Of a DNA stretch of 64,000 nt, positions 17,734 through 26,667 are shown piece by piece; position 1 is the first letter of the stretch; the number at the start of each line of letters is the position of its first letter. The translations under genes and the position numbers were made by a program. Origin of the DNA: CAXBMB01 sp052078155 (GTDB lineage: Bacteria; Pseudomonadota; Alphaproteobacteria; Kiloniellales; DSM-21159); assembly GCA_052078155.1 (NCBI GenBank), contig JBQJBP010000003.1, forward strand, positions 496,001 through 560,000, read 5' to 3'. Below the pieces are notes generated by a model, which made no database searches, had not been told where the DNA came from, and was given only the letters and a program-made list of their open reading frames with translations.

Positions 17734-17754
17734 GCTCTCCAGAATCTGGAGAGC
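17734..17754 (-). promoter_or_regulatory. Perfect palindrome upstream of the MFS gene
   Basis: GCTCTCCAGA and TCTGGAGAGC are perfect inverted repeats around a single A, 22-43 bases before the MFS ATG (reverse strand). It could be an operator or an mRNA hairpin in the leader. The remaining bases between 17712 and 18064 show no gene. Confidence 0.5.
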
Positions 17755-18064
17755 GAGGACGCACTTGTTTTTGGGAAAAGCTGTAAGAAAGCCCTCGCCT
17801 TAAACGCTAAACACAGGCTTCCTAACCCAGGAAATGTGACATATTAATATCCAAGCGTCCATGTTATTGGACAAAAATTTCCAATACGTGTCCCAAGAAG
17901 CACTAAAATTATCACTCGCCGATTGTCACAGTTCCTCTCGATCAACAAGGCTCATCCTGGAAAGAAAGCCGCTCACACTCAAGGACAGCCTGGCGTCTTA
18001 AGATCATGGGCAGCGCGTTGCAGCCCCTTTCTTCTCGTCCCTTAACCAGGAAAGGTCCGCTCAC

Positions 18065-18241
18065 ATGGCCAAATTTGAGATCTTTGTCGGGCAAGACGAC
18101 AACTATTACTTCCATCTTAAAGCCGACAATGGGGAGATCATTGCAGCCTCTCAGTCCTACACCACCAAGGCCAGCGCCGAAAAAGGCATCGCTGCCGTCA
18201 AGCGTACGGCCCCCGATGCAGAGGTGGTGGATCTGTCTTAG
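18065..18241 (+). CDS. YegP/DUF1508 family small protein
   Basis: A 58-residue protein starting MAKFEIFVGQDDNYYFHLKA and carrying NGEIIAASQSYTTKASAEKGI, the DUF1508 repeat unit. YegP proteins have one or two such units; this has one. The function is unknown. AGGAAAGG lies about 8 bases before the ATG. It stands alone between the MFS gene and the envC-like gene. The 300 bases that follow (18242-18541) show no gene. Confidence 0.85.
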   Translation: MAKFEIFVGQDDNYYFHLKADNGEIIAASQSYTTKASAEKGIAAVKRTAPDAEVVDLS

Positions 18242-18541
18242 CTCAAACGCGTACGCCACTGACTGAACCCAAAGACCGAACAAGGCGCTGGTTGCAACAG
18301 TGCACCGGATGCAACGGTTAGCCGGGTGTAGCAATTCGTCAGATGAAACACCGCTCTGACCAACCAAGGGCAACAGAGACGGGTCATCGCCAATGGCTGC
18401 TGGATGGCAGCCATGTTCTCTGCAAGAGATCTTTGCAATTGATTTCTGCGGTCAGAGGAATGTGACCGAAGTTTAACCTTCTTCCCCCGCCAAAGACTTT
18501 ATCGGGGTCGATCTGGCGGAGAAGCTGAACTAAGGTCGGGC

Positions 18542-20287
18542 ATGAGCTTTTGCGCCCGAGTCGCCATCAAGAAGATTCATCGCCCAATTGCGGTGAAACC
18601 ACTTGTCCCAGGGAGCCTGTCCGCGCCCTTTCGGATGGGCGCTCTTGTGCTGGCCGCTGTCTTCTTTACTGCCACTTCTCAGCCAGCCGGGGCGCAGACC
18701 TCCAGCGGCGCCGATGCCCAACTGGATGCACTGAACGAGGACCTGAAAAGCGGTCAGGAATACAGCAATCGCCTGGCCCGAGAAGCCGAAGCCCTCCAGG
18801 CCGATCTGGCTGATTTGCGCGAACGCTCCATCGCCTCGGCCAGAAGGGCCCAGGATCTGGAAAGTGAACTCTCCCAGGTCGAAATCACCCTGGCTGTTTT
18901 ACAGACCGAAGAAGCCCGCAAGGATCAGGCTCTGGAAACCAGCCGGGCTCAGCTGGCCTCCATACTTGCCGCCCTGCAACGCATAGCTTTGCAGCCCCAG
19001 GATGCCCTGGTGATGACGCCTGGCGAACCTTTGGACACCGTGCGCAGCGCCATGCTGCTGTCCATCGCCGTGCCCCAGCTGGAAGCCGAGGCAGAGGTGC
19101 TGCGGCAAAATCTGGAAGCCCTGTCAGATCTGCGCGAGCAGATCACCGCCCAGCGCCAGGAACTGGATCTCGCCAAGACCCGCTTGAAAGATCAACAGCA
19201 GGAACTGGAAACTCTGCTGGCTGAAAAGGAGAACCTCAGCCACTCCAACCGCTCCAACCAGATCAAGGCCGACCTGCGGCTGGCCAGTCTGGCTGACCGG
19301 GCGGAGGACCTGAAAGACCTGATCGGCAAACTGGCGGAAGATGCCAAGCGTCAGCGCGAACGGGAAGCCGCCGAGAAACTGGCTCAGGAAGCGTTGGCGG
19401 CTCAGCAGGCCGCCCAACAGGCTGCTGCCGCCCGCAAAGCAGAGCAGGAGGCGCAACAGGCCGCCGCCCAGCGCGCAGCTGAGCTGGAAAGACAGAGACT
19501 GGAAAAAGAGCGGCTGGAAGCCGAGCAGCAGACCCTGGCGGCTCTGCAGGCCGAAGCCCAGGAGCGCGAGTTGTCCCAGCAGCCGGTTGTGCCGGGCACT
19601 TCAGCAAGCACAGCTCCGGCACCCGAACCCGCACCGGAACCGGAAAGCGTTACTGCCCTGGCCGCTTCGCCGACTGAAGGCGGCGTCACAGTTGCCCTGC
19701 CGCTGGCCAGCGATGCCCCCTCACCTGCGGCCCCTCGGCCGCAATCGACAACGCTTTCAGACGCCGGAAACACCAGCGGGTCCGGCCAGACAAGCAGCAC
19801 TGCCCCAGCCAGCCAGCCATCCAAAACTGCGGCTCTGGCCGTACTGCCGCTGGAAAAGCCCAAGGACCTTCGGCCCTTTCCCAAGAAACCCGGCGGCCTG
19901 CTGCAGCCGGCCCGGGGGCGCGTGCTGGAGCGCTATGGCCAGGAAAGCAAAAAGGACCTTTCCGGGACGTCTCGCGGACTTTTGATCCAAACCCGCAACA
20001 GCGCGCAGGTAATTTCCCCCTTTGATGGTAAGGTGGTCTACGCTGGTGAATTCCGAGGCTACGGGCTTATCTTGATCATTGAACACGACGAACGATATCA
20101 TAGCTTGATTGCTGGATTTGACCGTCTTTATGTGGGAGTGGACCAGTGGATTTTGGCTGGCGAACCCATTGGCGTGATGGGCGCCGGTGGACAGCTCCCC
20201 GAGCTCTATCTTGAACTACGCCGTTCAGGGCAGCCCATCGATCCGCTGCCCTGGCTGGCAAGTAACGAAAACAAGGCGCAAGGTTGA
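18542..20287 (+). CDS. EnvC-like murein hydrolase activator (degenerate M23/LytM domain)
   Basis: A 581-residue exported protein. A signal peptide ends near PAGA-Q (about residue 51), followed by a long coiled coil (about 60-350, rich in Glu, Gln, Ala and Leu), a Pro/Ser/Ala-rich linker, and a C-terminal LytM domain (about 455-575). In that domain the zinc ligands of active M23 enzymes are not conserved: HxxxD is missing and the HxH position reads LYLELR. This is as expected for EnvC, which activates amidases rather than cutting peptidoglycan. The start has AAGG seven bases upstream; an inner ATG at 18635 would give a shorter signal peptide. It overlaps ctpA as TGATG, the usual alphaproteobacterial pairing. 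Confidence 0.88.
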   Translation: MSFCARVAIKKIHRPIAVKPLVPGSLSAPFRMGALVLAAVFFTATSQPAGAQTSSGADAQLDALNEDLKSGQEYSNRLAREAEALQADLADLRERSIASARRAQDLESELSQVEITLAVLQTEEARKDQALETSRAQLASILAALQRIALQPQDALVMTPGEPLDTVRSAMLLSIAVPQLEAEAEVLRQNLEALSDLREQITAQRQELDLAKTRLKDQQQELETLLAEKENLSHSNRSNQIKADLRLASLADRAEDLKDLIGKLAEDAKRQREREAAEKLAQEALAAQQAAQQAAAARKAEQEAQQAAAQRAAELERQRLEKERLEAEQQTLAALQAEAQERELSQQPVVPGTSASTAPAPEPAPEPESVTALAASPTEGGVTVALPLASDAPSPAAPRPQSTTLSDAGNTSGSGQTSSTAPASQPSKTAALAVLPLEKPKDLRPFPKKPGGLLQPARGRVLERYGQESKKDLSGTSRGLLIQTRNSAQVISPFDGKVVYAGEFRGYGLILIIEHDERYHSLIAGFDRLYVGVDQWILAGEPIGVMGAGGQLPELYLELRRSGQPIDPLPWLASNENKAQG

Positions 20288-21591
20288 TGCACATTAGAAA
20301 ACTCGCTGCGATCACATCCCTGGCACTGGGGGTCTCTTTGCTGACACCTTCCGGTTTGCTTGCACAGGAAGACACCAGCGCCGAAACCTACCGGCAACTG
20401 CAACTCTTCGGCAAAGTTCTGGAGCGCATCCGCAAGGACTATGTGGAAGAGGTTTCGGACAAAGAGCTGATTGAGGCGGCCATCCAGGGCATGCTGACAG
20501 ATCTGGATCCGCACTCCTCATACCTCAACGCCGACAACTTCAAAGACATGCGGGTACAGACCAAAGGTGAGTTTGGCGGTCTGGGCATCGAAGTTTCCAT
20601 GGAAAACGGTTTCGTCAAGGTGGTGTCTCCCATCGACGACACCCCGGCCTTTCACGCCGGTGTGGAGGCCGGAGACCTGATCACCCATCTGGACGGGGAA
20701 CCGGTTCTGGGCCTGACCCTGTCCGACGCTGTTGATCTGATGCGCGGCCCGGTGGATTCCACCCTGACCATCACGGTGCGGCGGGGGGAACTGGAACCCT
20801 TTGACATCGACATCACCCGCGACATCATCAAGGTCCAGTCCGTGCGCTCCCGCGTTGAAGGGGAAGTGGGGTACATCCGCATCACGTCCTTCAACGAACA
20901 GACCACCCCGGGTCTGGTGAAAGCCATGCGCAAGATCAGTGAAGAACTGGGCGATGATCTGGACGGCTTTGTTCTGGATTTGCGCAACAACCCGGGTGGC
21001 CTGCTGGATGAAGCCATTTCCGTCAGCGACACCTTCCTGGATCGCGGCGAGATCGTTTCCACCCGTGGCCGTGTGGCGGAAGACAGCCAGCGCTGGAATG
21101 CGACAGAGGGCGATCTGTCAGACGGTCTGCCTCTGGTCGTGCTGATCAACGGCGGCTCGGCCTCGGCGTCCGAGATTGTCGCCGGTGCCCTGCAGGATCA
21201 CCGCCGGGCGATCATCATGGGCACCCGTTCCTTCGGGAAGGGCTCCGTCCAGACCATCATGCCTCTGGACAGTCATGGGGCCATGCGTCTGACCACCGCC
21301 CGCTACTACACACCCAGCGGCAACTCCATCCAGGCCAAGGGCATTGAGCCGGACATCCTGGTGGACCGGGCCAATGTGGAAACTCTGGAAATGGGCCCAC
21401 GTCGCCGGGAAGCCGACCTGCGGGGCCGTCTGGAGAATGATACGCAACACGGTGGTCAATTGCCCGCCGGGGGTCAGGAAGAAGAGACCGAAGAAGTTGA
21501 AGTTGATCTGGCCGTACGGGACTACCAGCTGGCCCGCGCCATTGACCTTCTGAGAGGTCTGGCCCTGTTCCAGGATACCGCCAGTAAGTAA
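20287..21591 (+). CDS. ctpA: C-terminal processing peptidase, S41 family
   Basis: A 434-residue periplasmic protease. A signal peptide covers about 1-27 (cleavage near LLAQ). The S41 N-terminal region is followed by a PDZ domain (about 90-170, FGGLGIEV) and the catalytic domain with NNPGGLLDEA, SASASE (nucleophile near 293) and RSFGKGSVQT (Lys318). All catalytic residues are present. It overlaps the upstream envC-like gene by the TGATG junction and ends before a strong terminator, so the two form an operon. Confidence 0.94.
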   Translation: MHIRKLAAITSLALGVSLLTPSGLLAQEDTSAETYRQLQLFGKVLERIRKDYVEEVSDKELIEAAIQGMLTDLDPHSSYLNADNFKDMRVQTKGEFGGLGIEVSMENGFVKVVSPIDDTPAFHAGVEAGDLITHLDGEPVLGLTLSDAVDLMRGPVDSTLTITVRRGELEPFDIDITRDIIKVQSVRSRVEGEVGYIRITSFNEQTTPGLVKAMRKISEELGDDLDGFVLDLRNNPGGLLDEAISVSDTFLDRGEIVSTRGRVAEDSQRWNATEGDLSDGLPLVVLINGGSASASEIVAGALQDHRRAIIMGTRSFGKGSVQTIMPLDSHGAMRLTTARYYTPSGNSIQAKGIEPDILVDRANVETLEMGPRRREADLRGRLENDTQHGGQLPAGGQEEETEEVEVDLAVRDYQLARAIDLLRGLALFQDTASK

Positions 21592-21620
21592 GCCATCTGT
21601 CAGCTACAGGCAGAGTTTCA

Positions 21621-21664
21621 AAGAGGGGGAGACGGCAGACAAAAGCCTGTCTCCCCCTTTTTCC
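21621..21664 (+). terminator. Rho-independent terminator after ctpA
   Basis: AGGGGGAGAC pairs with GTCTCCCCCT, with a further GGC/GCC pairing inside, followed by five T. It closes the envC-ctpA unit. Downstream (21786-21813) lies a 14-base imperfect tandem duplication, cgacctaaacacca then cgacctagacacca. Confidence 0.9.
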
Positions 21665-21915
21665 TTGTCGCGCTGGTCTGTCTGGAGTCAAATGACTTTC
21701 AGTTTGATCTCAGGCTGTTAAGATTTTGATGATCGGGCAAAGTGCCGTGTGGTTTCCCGGTTCTCGCCGCCCTGACCTGTACATCGCGACCTAAACACCA
21801 CGACCTAGACACCACGGCTGAGACAGCCTGACTGAAACATCAAGACCGGCAGTCCCGAAACGGCAGCCTTCAGACCGACCTTTTCAACAGCCCCTTCCAC
21901 GGCAACAAGTCAAAC

Positions 21916-23349
21916 ATGGCAGCAAAGAAAAAAGCAGAAGTAAGCTGGGGACGTCGCCTCCTAACGGCTGCCTGGATGCTGCTGTTCCTTGCTTTGGCTG
22001 CGGCTTACGGTGCGACTTACATTCTGCCGCCTCTCGGCCCCATGCCTGAGCATCAGGAGCTGGCTGACAAGTCCACAGACACAGAAGCAATGGCGGCAGA
22101 CAGTGTCCCATCGGAAGACACCAGCGAACAAATGGCCACCGCTGATGCTTCTGCCGGTGACATGAGTACAGAAGCTGCAGATGCCCCAAAGATGACGTCA
22201 AAGGAAAGCGACTCTGGCTCAACCGCAGACAGCGGTTCGGACACACAGACAACAGAAGACGCCCCACCGGAAACACCACGCCCGCCGGAACAAGAAGCCA
22301 CAGCAGAGCCAACTCCTGAAACAGAAGACAAAGTGGCAGCCAAACAGGAGGAGACCGAACAGGACGCCTCTCCAGTCAAAGAGTTGAAGGGCACCGAAAA
22401 ACCGAAAGAGGACCCGGCGTCGACCCCACCAGAGGGCGACAGCGCCTCTGAAAACATGGCCGAGGTCATGGCCGCCCGTCCGGTCGAAATCGCTCCCTCC
22501 CCCATGCCGGCACCGGCCCCAACGCCAGCACCAGAACCGGAAGTTGATCGACGTCCGCCCTGGCAGCGGTTCGCCCAGCCCTTCAGCCTGCATCCGCAAA
22601 AGCCAAAGATCGCCATCGTGATCTATTCTCTGGGGCTGTCCAACAAGGCAACCGAGCAGGCTGTGCGCCAGTTGCCGCGGGAGATCACCCTCTCTTTCTC
22701 CCCCTATGCCCGCAAACTGGAAGGCTGGGTTTCTCTGGCCCGCGCCAGAGGGCACGAAGCCATGATCGACCTGCCGCTGGAACCGGTGGGCTATCCGGCC
22801 AGCGATCCCGGACACTTCGCCCTGCTGACCAGCAATTCCGTGGCTGAAAACCTTCAACGCCTGGACGACGTCACCGGAAGTTCCAGTGCGTTTGTCGGGC
22901 TGACGGCCTTCATGGGCTCCCGCTTTTCCAGTTCCAGCGCCTCCATGGAACCCGTGGTCAAAGCCATCGCGGACCGGGGCCTGCTTTACCTGGACAATGG
23001 TCAGGTGGCAGAAACCGTGACCAAAGGTCTGGCCCCCAACTATGGTCTGGCCTATCTGGTCACAGACCGGGTGTTGGACGGCAAGTCCGCCAACCGTTTG
23101 ACGATTGACGCCCGGCTTGCCCAGCTGGAGCGGCTGGCCCTGACAACCGGGCGGGCCATCGGCCTGGCCCGTCCCTTCCCGGTAACCATTGAGCGTCTCA
23201 AGGTCTGGTCCAAGAAACTGGAAAGCCGGGGCATTCAGCTGGTGCCCATCACCCAGATGGTGAAGATCTACAACAGCCCGGCCGAAATAAAAGGGGCACC
23301 GGACCCCAACCAAACCATCACAATACAAAAGACGGACGACCTGGGATAA
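21916..23349 (+). CDS. Divergent polysaccharide deacetylase family protein (YibQ type)
   Basis: A 477-residue protein with one N-terminal membrane anchor (about 17-40), a long disordered region rich in Glu, Asp, Thr, Ala and Pro (about 45-210), and a C-terminal divergent deacetylase domain starting KPKIAIVIYSLGLS. Landmarks are LSFSPYA, RGHEAMIDLPLEP, GSRFSS and ALTTGRAIGLARPFP. The classical zinc ligands of polysaccharide deacetylases are not evident, as is normal for this family. The genomic position between ctpA and rppH is typical. It is probably a cell-envelope factor; its activity is unknown. Confidence 0.85.
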   Translation: MAAKKKAEVSWGRRLLTAAWMLLFLALAAAYGATYILPPLGPMPEHQELADKSTDTEAMAADSVPSEDTSEQMATADASAGDMSTEAADAPKMTSKESDSGSTADSGSDTQTTEDAPPETPRPPEQEATAEPTPETEDKVAAKQEETEQDASPVKELKGTEKPKEDPASTPPEGDSASENMAEVMAARPVEIAPSPMPAPAPTPAPEPEVDRRPPWQRFAQPFSLHPQKPKIAIVIYSLGLSNKATEQAVRQLPREITLSFSPYARKLEGWVSLARARGHEAMIDLPLEPVGYPASDPGHFALLTSNSVAENLQRLDDVTGSSSAFVGLTAFMGSRFSSSSASMEPVVKAIADRGLLYLDNGQVAETVTKGLAPNYGLAYLVTDRVLDGKSANRLTIDARLAQLERLALTTGRAIGLARPFPVTIERLKVWSKKLESRGIQLVPITQMVKIYNSPAEIKGAPDPNQTITIQKTDDLG

Positions 23350-23394
23350 TCTCCTGCAGCGTCGGCCTTACCTCTTGATAGAGCAGTTTTCGTC

Positions 23395-23919
23395 ATGCCC
23401 AAAAAAGACAAATCCAAAAAACCTGTCCGCCCCCTGACCCAGGCCGAGATTGAGGCTCTGCCCTACCGGCTGGGCGTGGGGATTGTCCTGCTGAACGATC
23501 AGAATCAGGTGTTCGTCGCCAAGCGTATCGACACCCGGGCAGAGGCCTGGCAGATGCCCCAGGGCGGCATGGATGAAGGCGAGAACCCCCGGGAAACGGC
23601 TTTCCGGGAAATGGAAGAAGAAATCGGCACCGCCAAGGCAGAGATCATCGCCGAAACCGAAAACTGGCTGACCTATGACCTGCCCGGCGATGTGATTCCA
23701 AAAGTCTGGAAAGGCCGCTTTCGGGGGCAAAAGCAAAAGTGGTTCCTGCTGCGCTTCACCGGACAGGACAGCGACATCAAGATCGACGGCCCCCATCCGG
23801 AATTCAACGAGTGGCGCTGGGGGACCTTTGCTGAGCTGCCAGAGATGATCGTGCCGTTCAAAAAACCCATCTATGAGCAGATCGTCGCCGAGTTTCAGCA
23901 TCTGGTGGAAACTAAGTAG
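23395..23919 (+). CDS. rppH: RNA pyrophosphohydrolase
   Basis: A 174-residue Nudix hydrolase. It has YRLGVGIVLLNDQNQVFVA, MPQGGMDEGENPRETAFREM with EEEIG as the full Nudix box, and QKWFLLRF. RppH removes pyrophosphate from 5' triphosphate RNA to trigger decay, and some alphaproteobacterial members also cleave dinucleoside polyphosphates. The N-terminal KKDKSKKPVRPL extension is basic. A weak hairpin after the stop (23924-23950) may terminate the transcript. Confidence 0.93.
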   Translation: MPKKDKSKKPVRPLTQAEIEALPYRLGVGIVLLNDQNQVFVAKRIDTRAEAWQMPQGGMDEGENPRETAFREMEEEIGTAKAEIIAETENWLTYDLPGDVIPKVWKGRFRGQKQKWFLLRFTGQDSDIKIDGPHPEFNEWRWGTFAELPEMIVPFKKPIYEQIVAEFQHLVETK

Positions 23920-24082
23920 TTCGGGGATCTGACCTCTCAGGTCCCTTCCCTTTTCAACAGGGCGGATGCCTGTTCGGATGCGGAACCACAGCTCCCCCAG
24001 ACTGCGGGCCTGTCCCGGCCGGGGCAGGCCATCCGCCCATCCACCAGAGAAAAGCGCGCGACCTTTGTGACGATCCTGCTTC

Positions 24083-24145
24083 AAAGGATGAATCTCGGTT
24101 TGGTTCCAAGCACGAAGCGCCTCAAACAAAACCGATCGTGCTCTA
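24083..24145 (-). repeat. Half copy of the 138-bp palindromic repeat (hairpin 1 only)
   Basis: Read on the reverse strand it begins TAGAGCACGATCGGTTT and ends at the CATCCTCT-like arm, so only the first palindrome remains. Its first three bases are the TAG stop of the oxidoreductase gene at 24143-24772. Confidence 0.85.
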
Positions 24146-24772
24146 GTAGGACAGGCCCGGAGCCTGATGCAGGTAACGGTCTGACCTCACCTGTTTGAGC
24201 AGAAAGTCTGCCACATCGGCAAAGGAGATTTTCAGGCTGGGACTCGGATCGGCGGGCCCAAAACCATGCCGATAGTGACCCGTGTGCCCGCCTTCTACAA
24301 AGTTGGCCGGGCGGGCAAGCGTCCAGTCCAGACTGCTGGCGCGCACCTCCGCCTCCTGACTGGCATGGTCGGCATAGACATGGCGCAGGATGACCGGCAA
24401 GACAAAGGCCTTGTAATGCCAGGGCAGCACAGCACGGCTGTCACCGATGCCCAGACCGGAGAGGCAAATCAGGCGGGTGATCGCCTGCTTCTCCATTTCT
24501 GCCACAATGACCTTTGTGCCCCGTGTCCTTAGCTTTTCTTTGTTGAACAGCGGCATACCCAAGGCACAGATGACCGCGTCGCTGCCCGTTATGGCCCGGG
24601 CGACAGCCGCTGGGTCCAACACATCCCCCTCAACCACCCGAAGGCGATCGTGGGACAGACCCAGGCGGGCAGCTGAGCGGGCAAAAGCAGTCACGTCATA
24701 TCCCGCTTCCAGAGCCTGACTGACGACATTCCGGCCGACTTTACCGGTGGAACCAAATACCGTGAGTTTCAT
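24143..24772 (-). CDS. NAD(P)H-binding atypical SDR (NmrA/YwnB-like)
   Basis: A 209-residue Rossmann protein starting MKLTVFGSTGKVGRNVV, with the GxxGxxG dinucleotide site at the N terminus, RVVEGDVLDP, and ITRLICLSGLGIGDS. This is the atypical short-chain dehydrogenase group that binds NAD(P)H as a sensor or flavin/quinone reductase. AAGGAAG precedes the ATG at 24772; a longer frame to 24811 lacks such a site. It is transcribed away from the TetR gene at 25047 and may be its target. The TAG stop lies inside a repeat half-copy. Confidence 0.82.
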   Translation of the reverse strand: MKLTVFGSTGKVGRNVVSQALEAGYDVTAFARSAARLGLSHDRLRVVEGDVLDPAAVARAITGSDAVICALGMPLFNKEKLRTRGTKVIVAEMEKQAITRLICLSGLGIGDSRAVLPWHYKAFVLPVILRHVYADHASQEAEVRASSLDWTLARPANFVEGGHTGHYRHGFGPADPSPSLKISFADVADFLLKQVRSDRYLHQAPGLSY

Positions 24773-24825
24773 CGCATCTTCCTTTGCTTGACTGGCCTTG
24801 CGTGCTGGCACTGACCGGTTGCGTC

Positions 24826-24963
24826 TGGAGCATGACCGGGATCGTTAGAAGCGCTATGCGCTTGAAACCAAACCGGAAACCATCCTCTAAGTTATTGAAA
24901 AGAGGCAAATTCACACTCATAGCGTTATCTCGTAGTGAGCCCGCTTAAAGCGATTTGACTCTG
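24826..24963 (+). repeat. Degenerate full-length copy of the 138-bp repeat
   Basis: It begins TGGAGCATGACCGG and ends GATTTGACTCTG, 138 bases. Both ends carry an A-to-G change compared with the TAGAG...CTCTA consensus. It lies between the divergent SDR and TetR genes. Confidence 0.8.
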
Positions 24964-24997
24964 GACACCCTGCAAAGTTCGACGGCTTCTCGTGAAC

Positions 24998-25027
24998 TTG
25001 ACATTGTGTCAATTGACAAAGCGTCAA
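24998..25027 (+). promoter_or_regulatory. Two abutting 15-bp TTGAC-N5-GTCAA operators
   Basis: TTGACATTGTGTCAA (24998-25012) is followed without a gap by TTGACAAAGCGTCAA (25013-25027). Each is a perfect TTGAC/GTCAA inverted repeat with a five-base spacer. They lie 20-49 bases upstream of the TetR ATG and overlap -35-like TTGACA sequences, so occupancy should block transcription. The likely ligand is the adjacent TetR protein. Confidence 0.75.
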
Positions 25028-25046
25028 GTGGGTGCGACTTTACATT

Positions 25047-25643
25047 ATGTCAAGCAAAAATTCAGATACCCGAACCCGCATCCTCATCGCCGCCTCCGAT
25101 CTCCTGCTGGCCAACCAGGGCAAGGGTGTGCGCATGAGCGATATTGCAAAGAAAACAAACCTCTCCCGTCAGGCGCTCTATCTGCACTTCGCCACGCGCA
25201 CAGAGCTTCTGATCGCCACCACACATTACTGGGATGACCTCAAAGGCAGTGATGAAAGGTTGCTTGCCAGCCGCACAGCCAAGTCCGGTGAAGAAAGGCT
25301 GACAGCCTTCATCGCGGCCTGGACGGCGTACATTCCGGAAATCTATGGCATCGCCAAGGCTTTGATGGCTTTGGGGGAAAGCGATGACGCAGCCCGTGAG
25401 GCCTGGGACAAACGCATGCAGGATCTGCGCGAAGGGTGTCAGGCCGCCATCGAGGCCCTGGACCGGGACGGACAGCTGACACCGCACTATCCTGTAGAGC
25501 AGGCCACAGATCTGCTCTGGACGCTGTTATCCGTGCGCAACTGGGAGCAGTTGATACAGAGCGCCGATTGGTCTCAACAGGCCTATGCACGGAACCTGCA
25601 GACCACGGCTCGGAAGCTTTTTATCAAGCAACCAGAGACCTAG
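25047..25643 (+). CDS. TetR/AcrR family transcriptional regulator
   Basis: A 198-residue repressor. The N-terminal helix-turn-helix is plain: TRTRILIAASDLLL, VRMSDIAKKTNLSRQALYLHFATRTELL. The C-terminal ligand domain is not assignable. The ATG at 25047 is preferred to a GTG at 25032, which sits very close to the operators. The tandem TTGAC-N5-GTCAA sites directly upstream suggest autoregulation, possibly with control of the divergent SDR gene. The stop codon TAG is the first three bases of a 138-bp repeat. Confidence 0.88.
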   Translation: MSSKNSDTRTRILIAASDLLLANQGKGVRMSDIAKKTNLSRQALYLHFATRTELLIATTHYWDDLKGSDERLLASRTAKSGEERLTAFIAAWTAYIPEIYGIAKALMALGESDDAAREAWDKRMQDLREGCQAAIEALDRDGQLTPHYPVEQATDLLWTLLSVRNWEQLIQSADWSQQAYARNLQTTARKLFIKQPET

Positions 25644-25778
25644 AGCATGATCGGTTTGGTTAGAAGCACGTTGCTCTTGGAACCAAACCGTGACTCATCT
25701 TCTAAAACACTGAAAAGAGGCTTATTCACGCCTTATCTGAAATCACCTTGTGATTCCAGTTAAGGCGATAAGACTCTA
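25641..25778 (+). repeat. 138-bp palindromic repeat bounded by two gene stop codons
   Basis: It begins TAGAGCATGATCGGTTT and ends GATAAGACTCTA. The TAG at 25641-25643 terminates the TetR gene, and the reverse-strand TAG at 25776-25778 terminates the convergent thioesterase gene. The intergenic space is therefore exactly the repeat. Confidence 0.95.
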
Positions 25779-26372
25779 GCCCCCCAGCGGGAAGATCATG
25801 CAGGTTTCGGTCCCGTGGGCGTAGAGCTTGCCCTCTTCATCCACCAAACGCCCTTCAGACGTGGCCATGCGGTTGCCCCGGTGAATGACCTTGCCTTCTG
25901 CGCGGACTTTGCCGGTTTTATGGGTCAGAGGACGCACGTAGTTCAGTTTGAATTCCAGGGTGGTGTAACCCTGCCCCGGTTCCAGAGTTGTATGAACGGC
26001 GCAGGCCATGCAGGAATCCAGCAAAGTGGCATGGTAACCGCCGTGAATGGAACCAATGGGGTTGTAGTGCGCCTTTTGCGGCACACCGGTGAAAACAGCT
26101 TCCCCGTTTTTCACTTCTTCCAGCAAAAATCCCAGAGTGATGGCAATGGGAGGGGGAGGCAGTTCGCCAGCGATCATCTTCTGCATCAACTCCAGACCGC
26201 TGTACTTAACCACCTCTTCCAGGGGCAATACGGCGGGCTGCATGATCCCGTCAGGCACCACACCGGGCGTCATGGCTTGAGCTCCGATTTTCTGGGCCAG
26301 AGTCAGGGTCGGCTGGGTTTCTGAATCAGCGGATCCATTTGTCGGCACAGTGTCGAGAGTAACAGAACTCAT
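25776..26372 (-). CDS. PaaI-type hotdog thioesterase
   Basis: A 198-residue protein with a 4HBT hotdog domain: AHYNPIGSIHGGYHATLLDSC carries the HGG motif of PaaI acyl-CoA thioesterases, followed by YTTLEFKLNYVRPL and ATSEGRLVDEEGKLYAHGT. The first 55 residues are a non-conserved extension. It probably hydrolyses an aromatic or medium-chain acyl-CoA; the substrate is unknown. It converges on the TetR gene across a single repeat element that supplies both stops. Confidence 0.85.
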   Translation of the reverse strand: MSSVTLDTVPTNGSADSETQPTLTLAQKIGAQAMTPGVVPDGIMQPAVLPLEEVVKYSGLELMQKMIAGELPPPPIAITLGFLLEEVKNGEAVFTGVPQKAHYNPIGSIHGGYHATLLDSCMACAVHTTLEPGQGYTTLEFKLNYVRPLTHKTGKVRAEGKVIHRGNRMATSEGRLVDEEGKLYAHGTETCMIFPLGG

Positions 26373-26449
26373 GTCAGGGCTTTCCTTTTGGCCTGCTGGA
26401 CGATCCAGCCACTTGTCAGAACCACCGAAAGGGGCAGCCGATCAACGAT

Positions 26450-26586
26450 CAGAGTCAAATCGCTTTAAGTGGAATCACTAGGTGATGACACTTCGACCGT
26501 AAATTCCCTCTTTTCAAAGCGTTAGAGGATGATCACCGGTTTAGGGACAAGCGCGAAGCGCTTCTAGCTGAACCGATCATGCTCTA
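26450..26586 (-). repeat. 138-bp repeat, reverse orientation
   Basis: On the forward strand it starts AGAGTCAAATCGC and ends ACCGATCATGCTCTA. Both palindromes are recognisable, with substitutions. It lies upstream of the thioesterase gene, touching no stop codon. Confidence 0.9.
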
Positions 26587-26646
26587 GGCCTCTGTCGATA
26601 GCCTCACATTAAATAAGAACGATCGTGCTTTTTTAAACAAAGAAAT

Positions 26647-26667
26647 GGGCGTTGTCCCGCCCTTTTT
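26647..26667 (+). terminator. Short terminator-like hairpin
   Basis: GGGCG pairs with CGCCC across TTGTCC and is followed by TTTTT. No forward gene ends nearby. On the reverse strand it lies beyond the gene at 26910-27386 but has only a broken T-run, so its orientation is uncertain. The rest of 26373-26909 holds one repeat and no supported gene. Confidence 0.45.

Noticed and set aside
18542..20287. Active M23 peptidoglycan endopeptidase
   Set aside because: The zinc ligands HxxxD and HxH are not present in the LytM domain, so an EnvC-like activator is more likely.
22219..23328. 369-residue reverse frame
   Set aside because: Shadow of the YibQ-type deacetylase gene; Gly/His/Gln-rich with no domain.
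23368..24129. 253-residue reverse frame after rppH
   Set aside because: Mostly opposite the Nudix coding sequence and without recognisable features.
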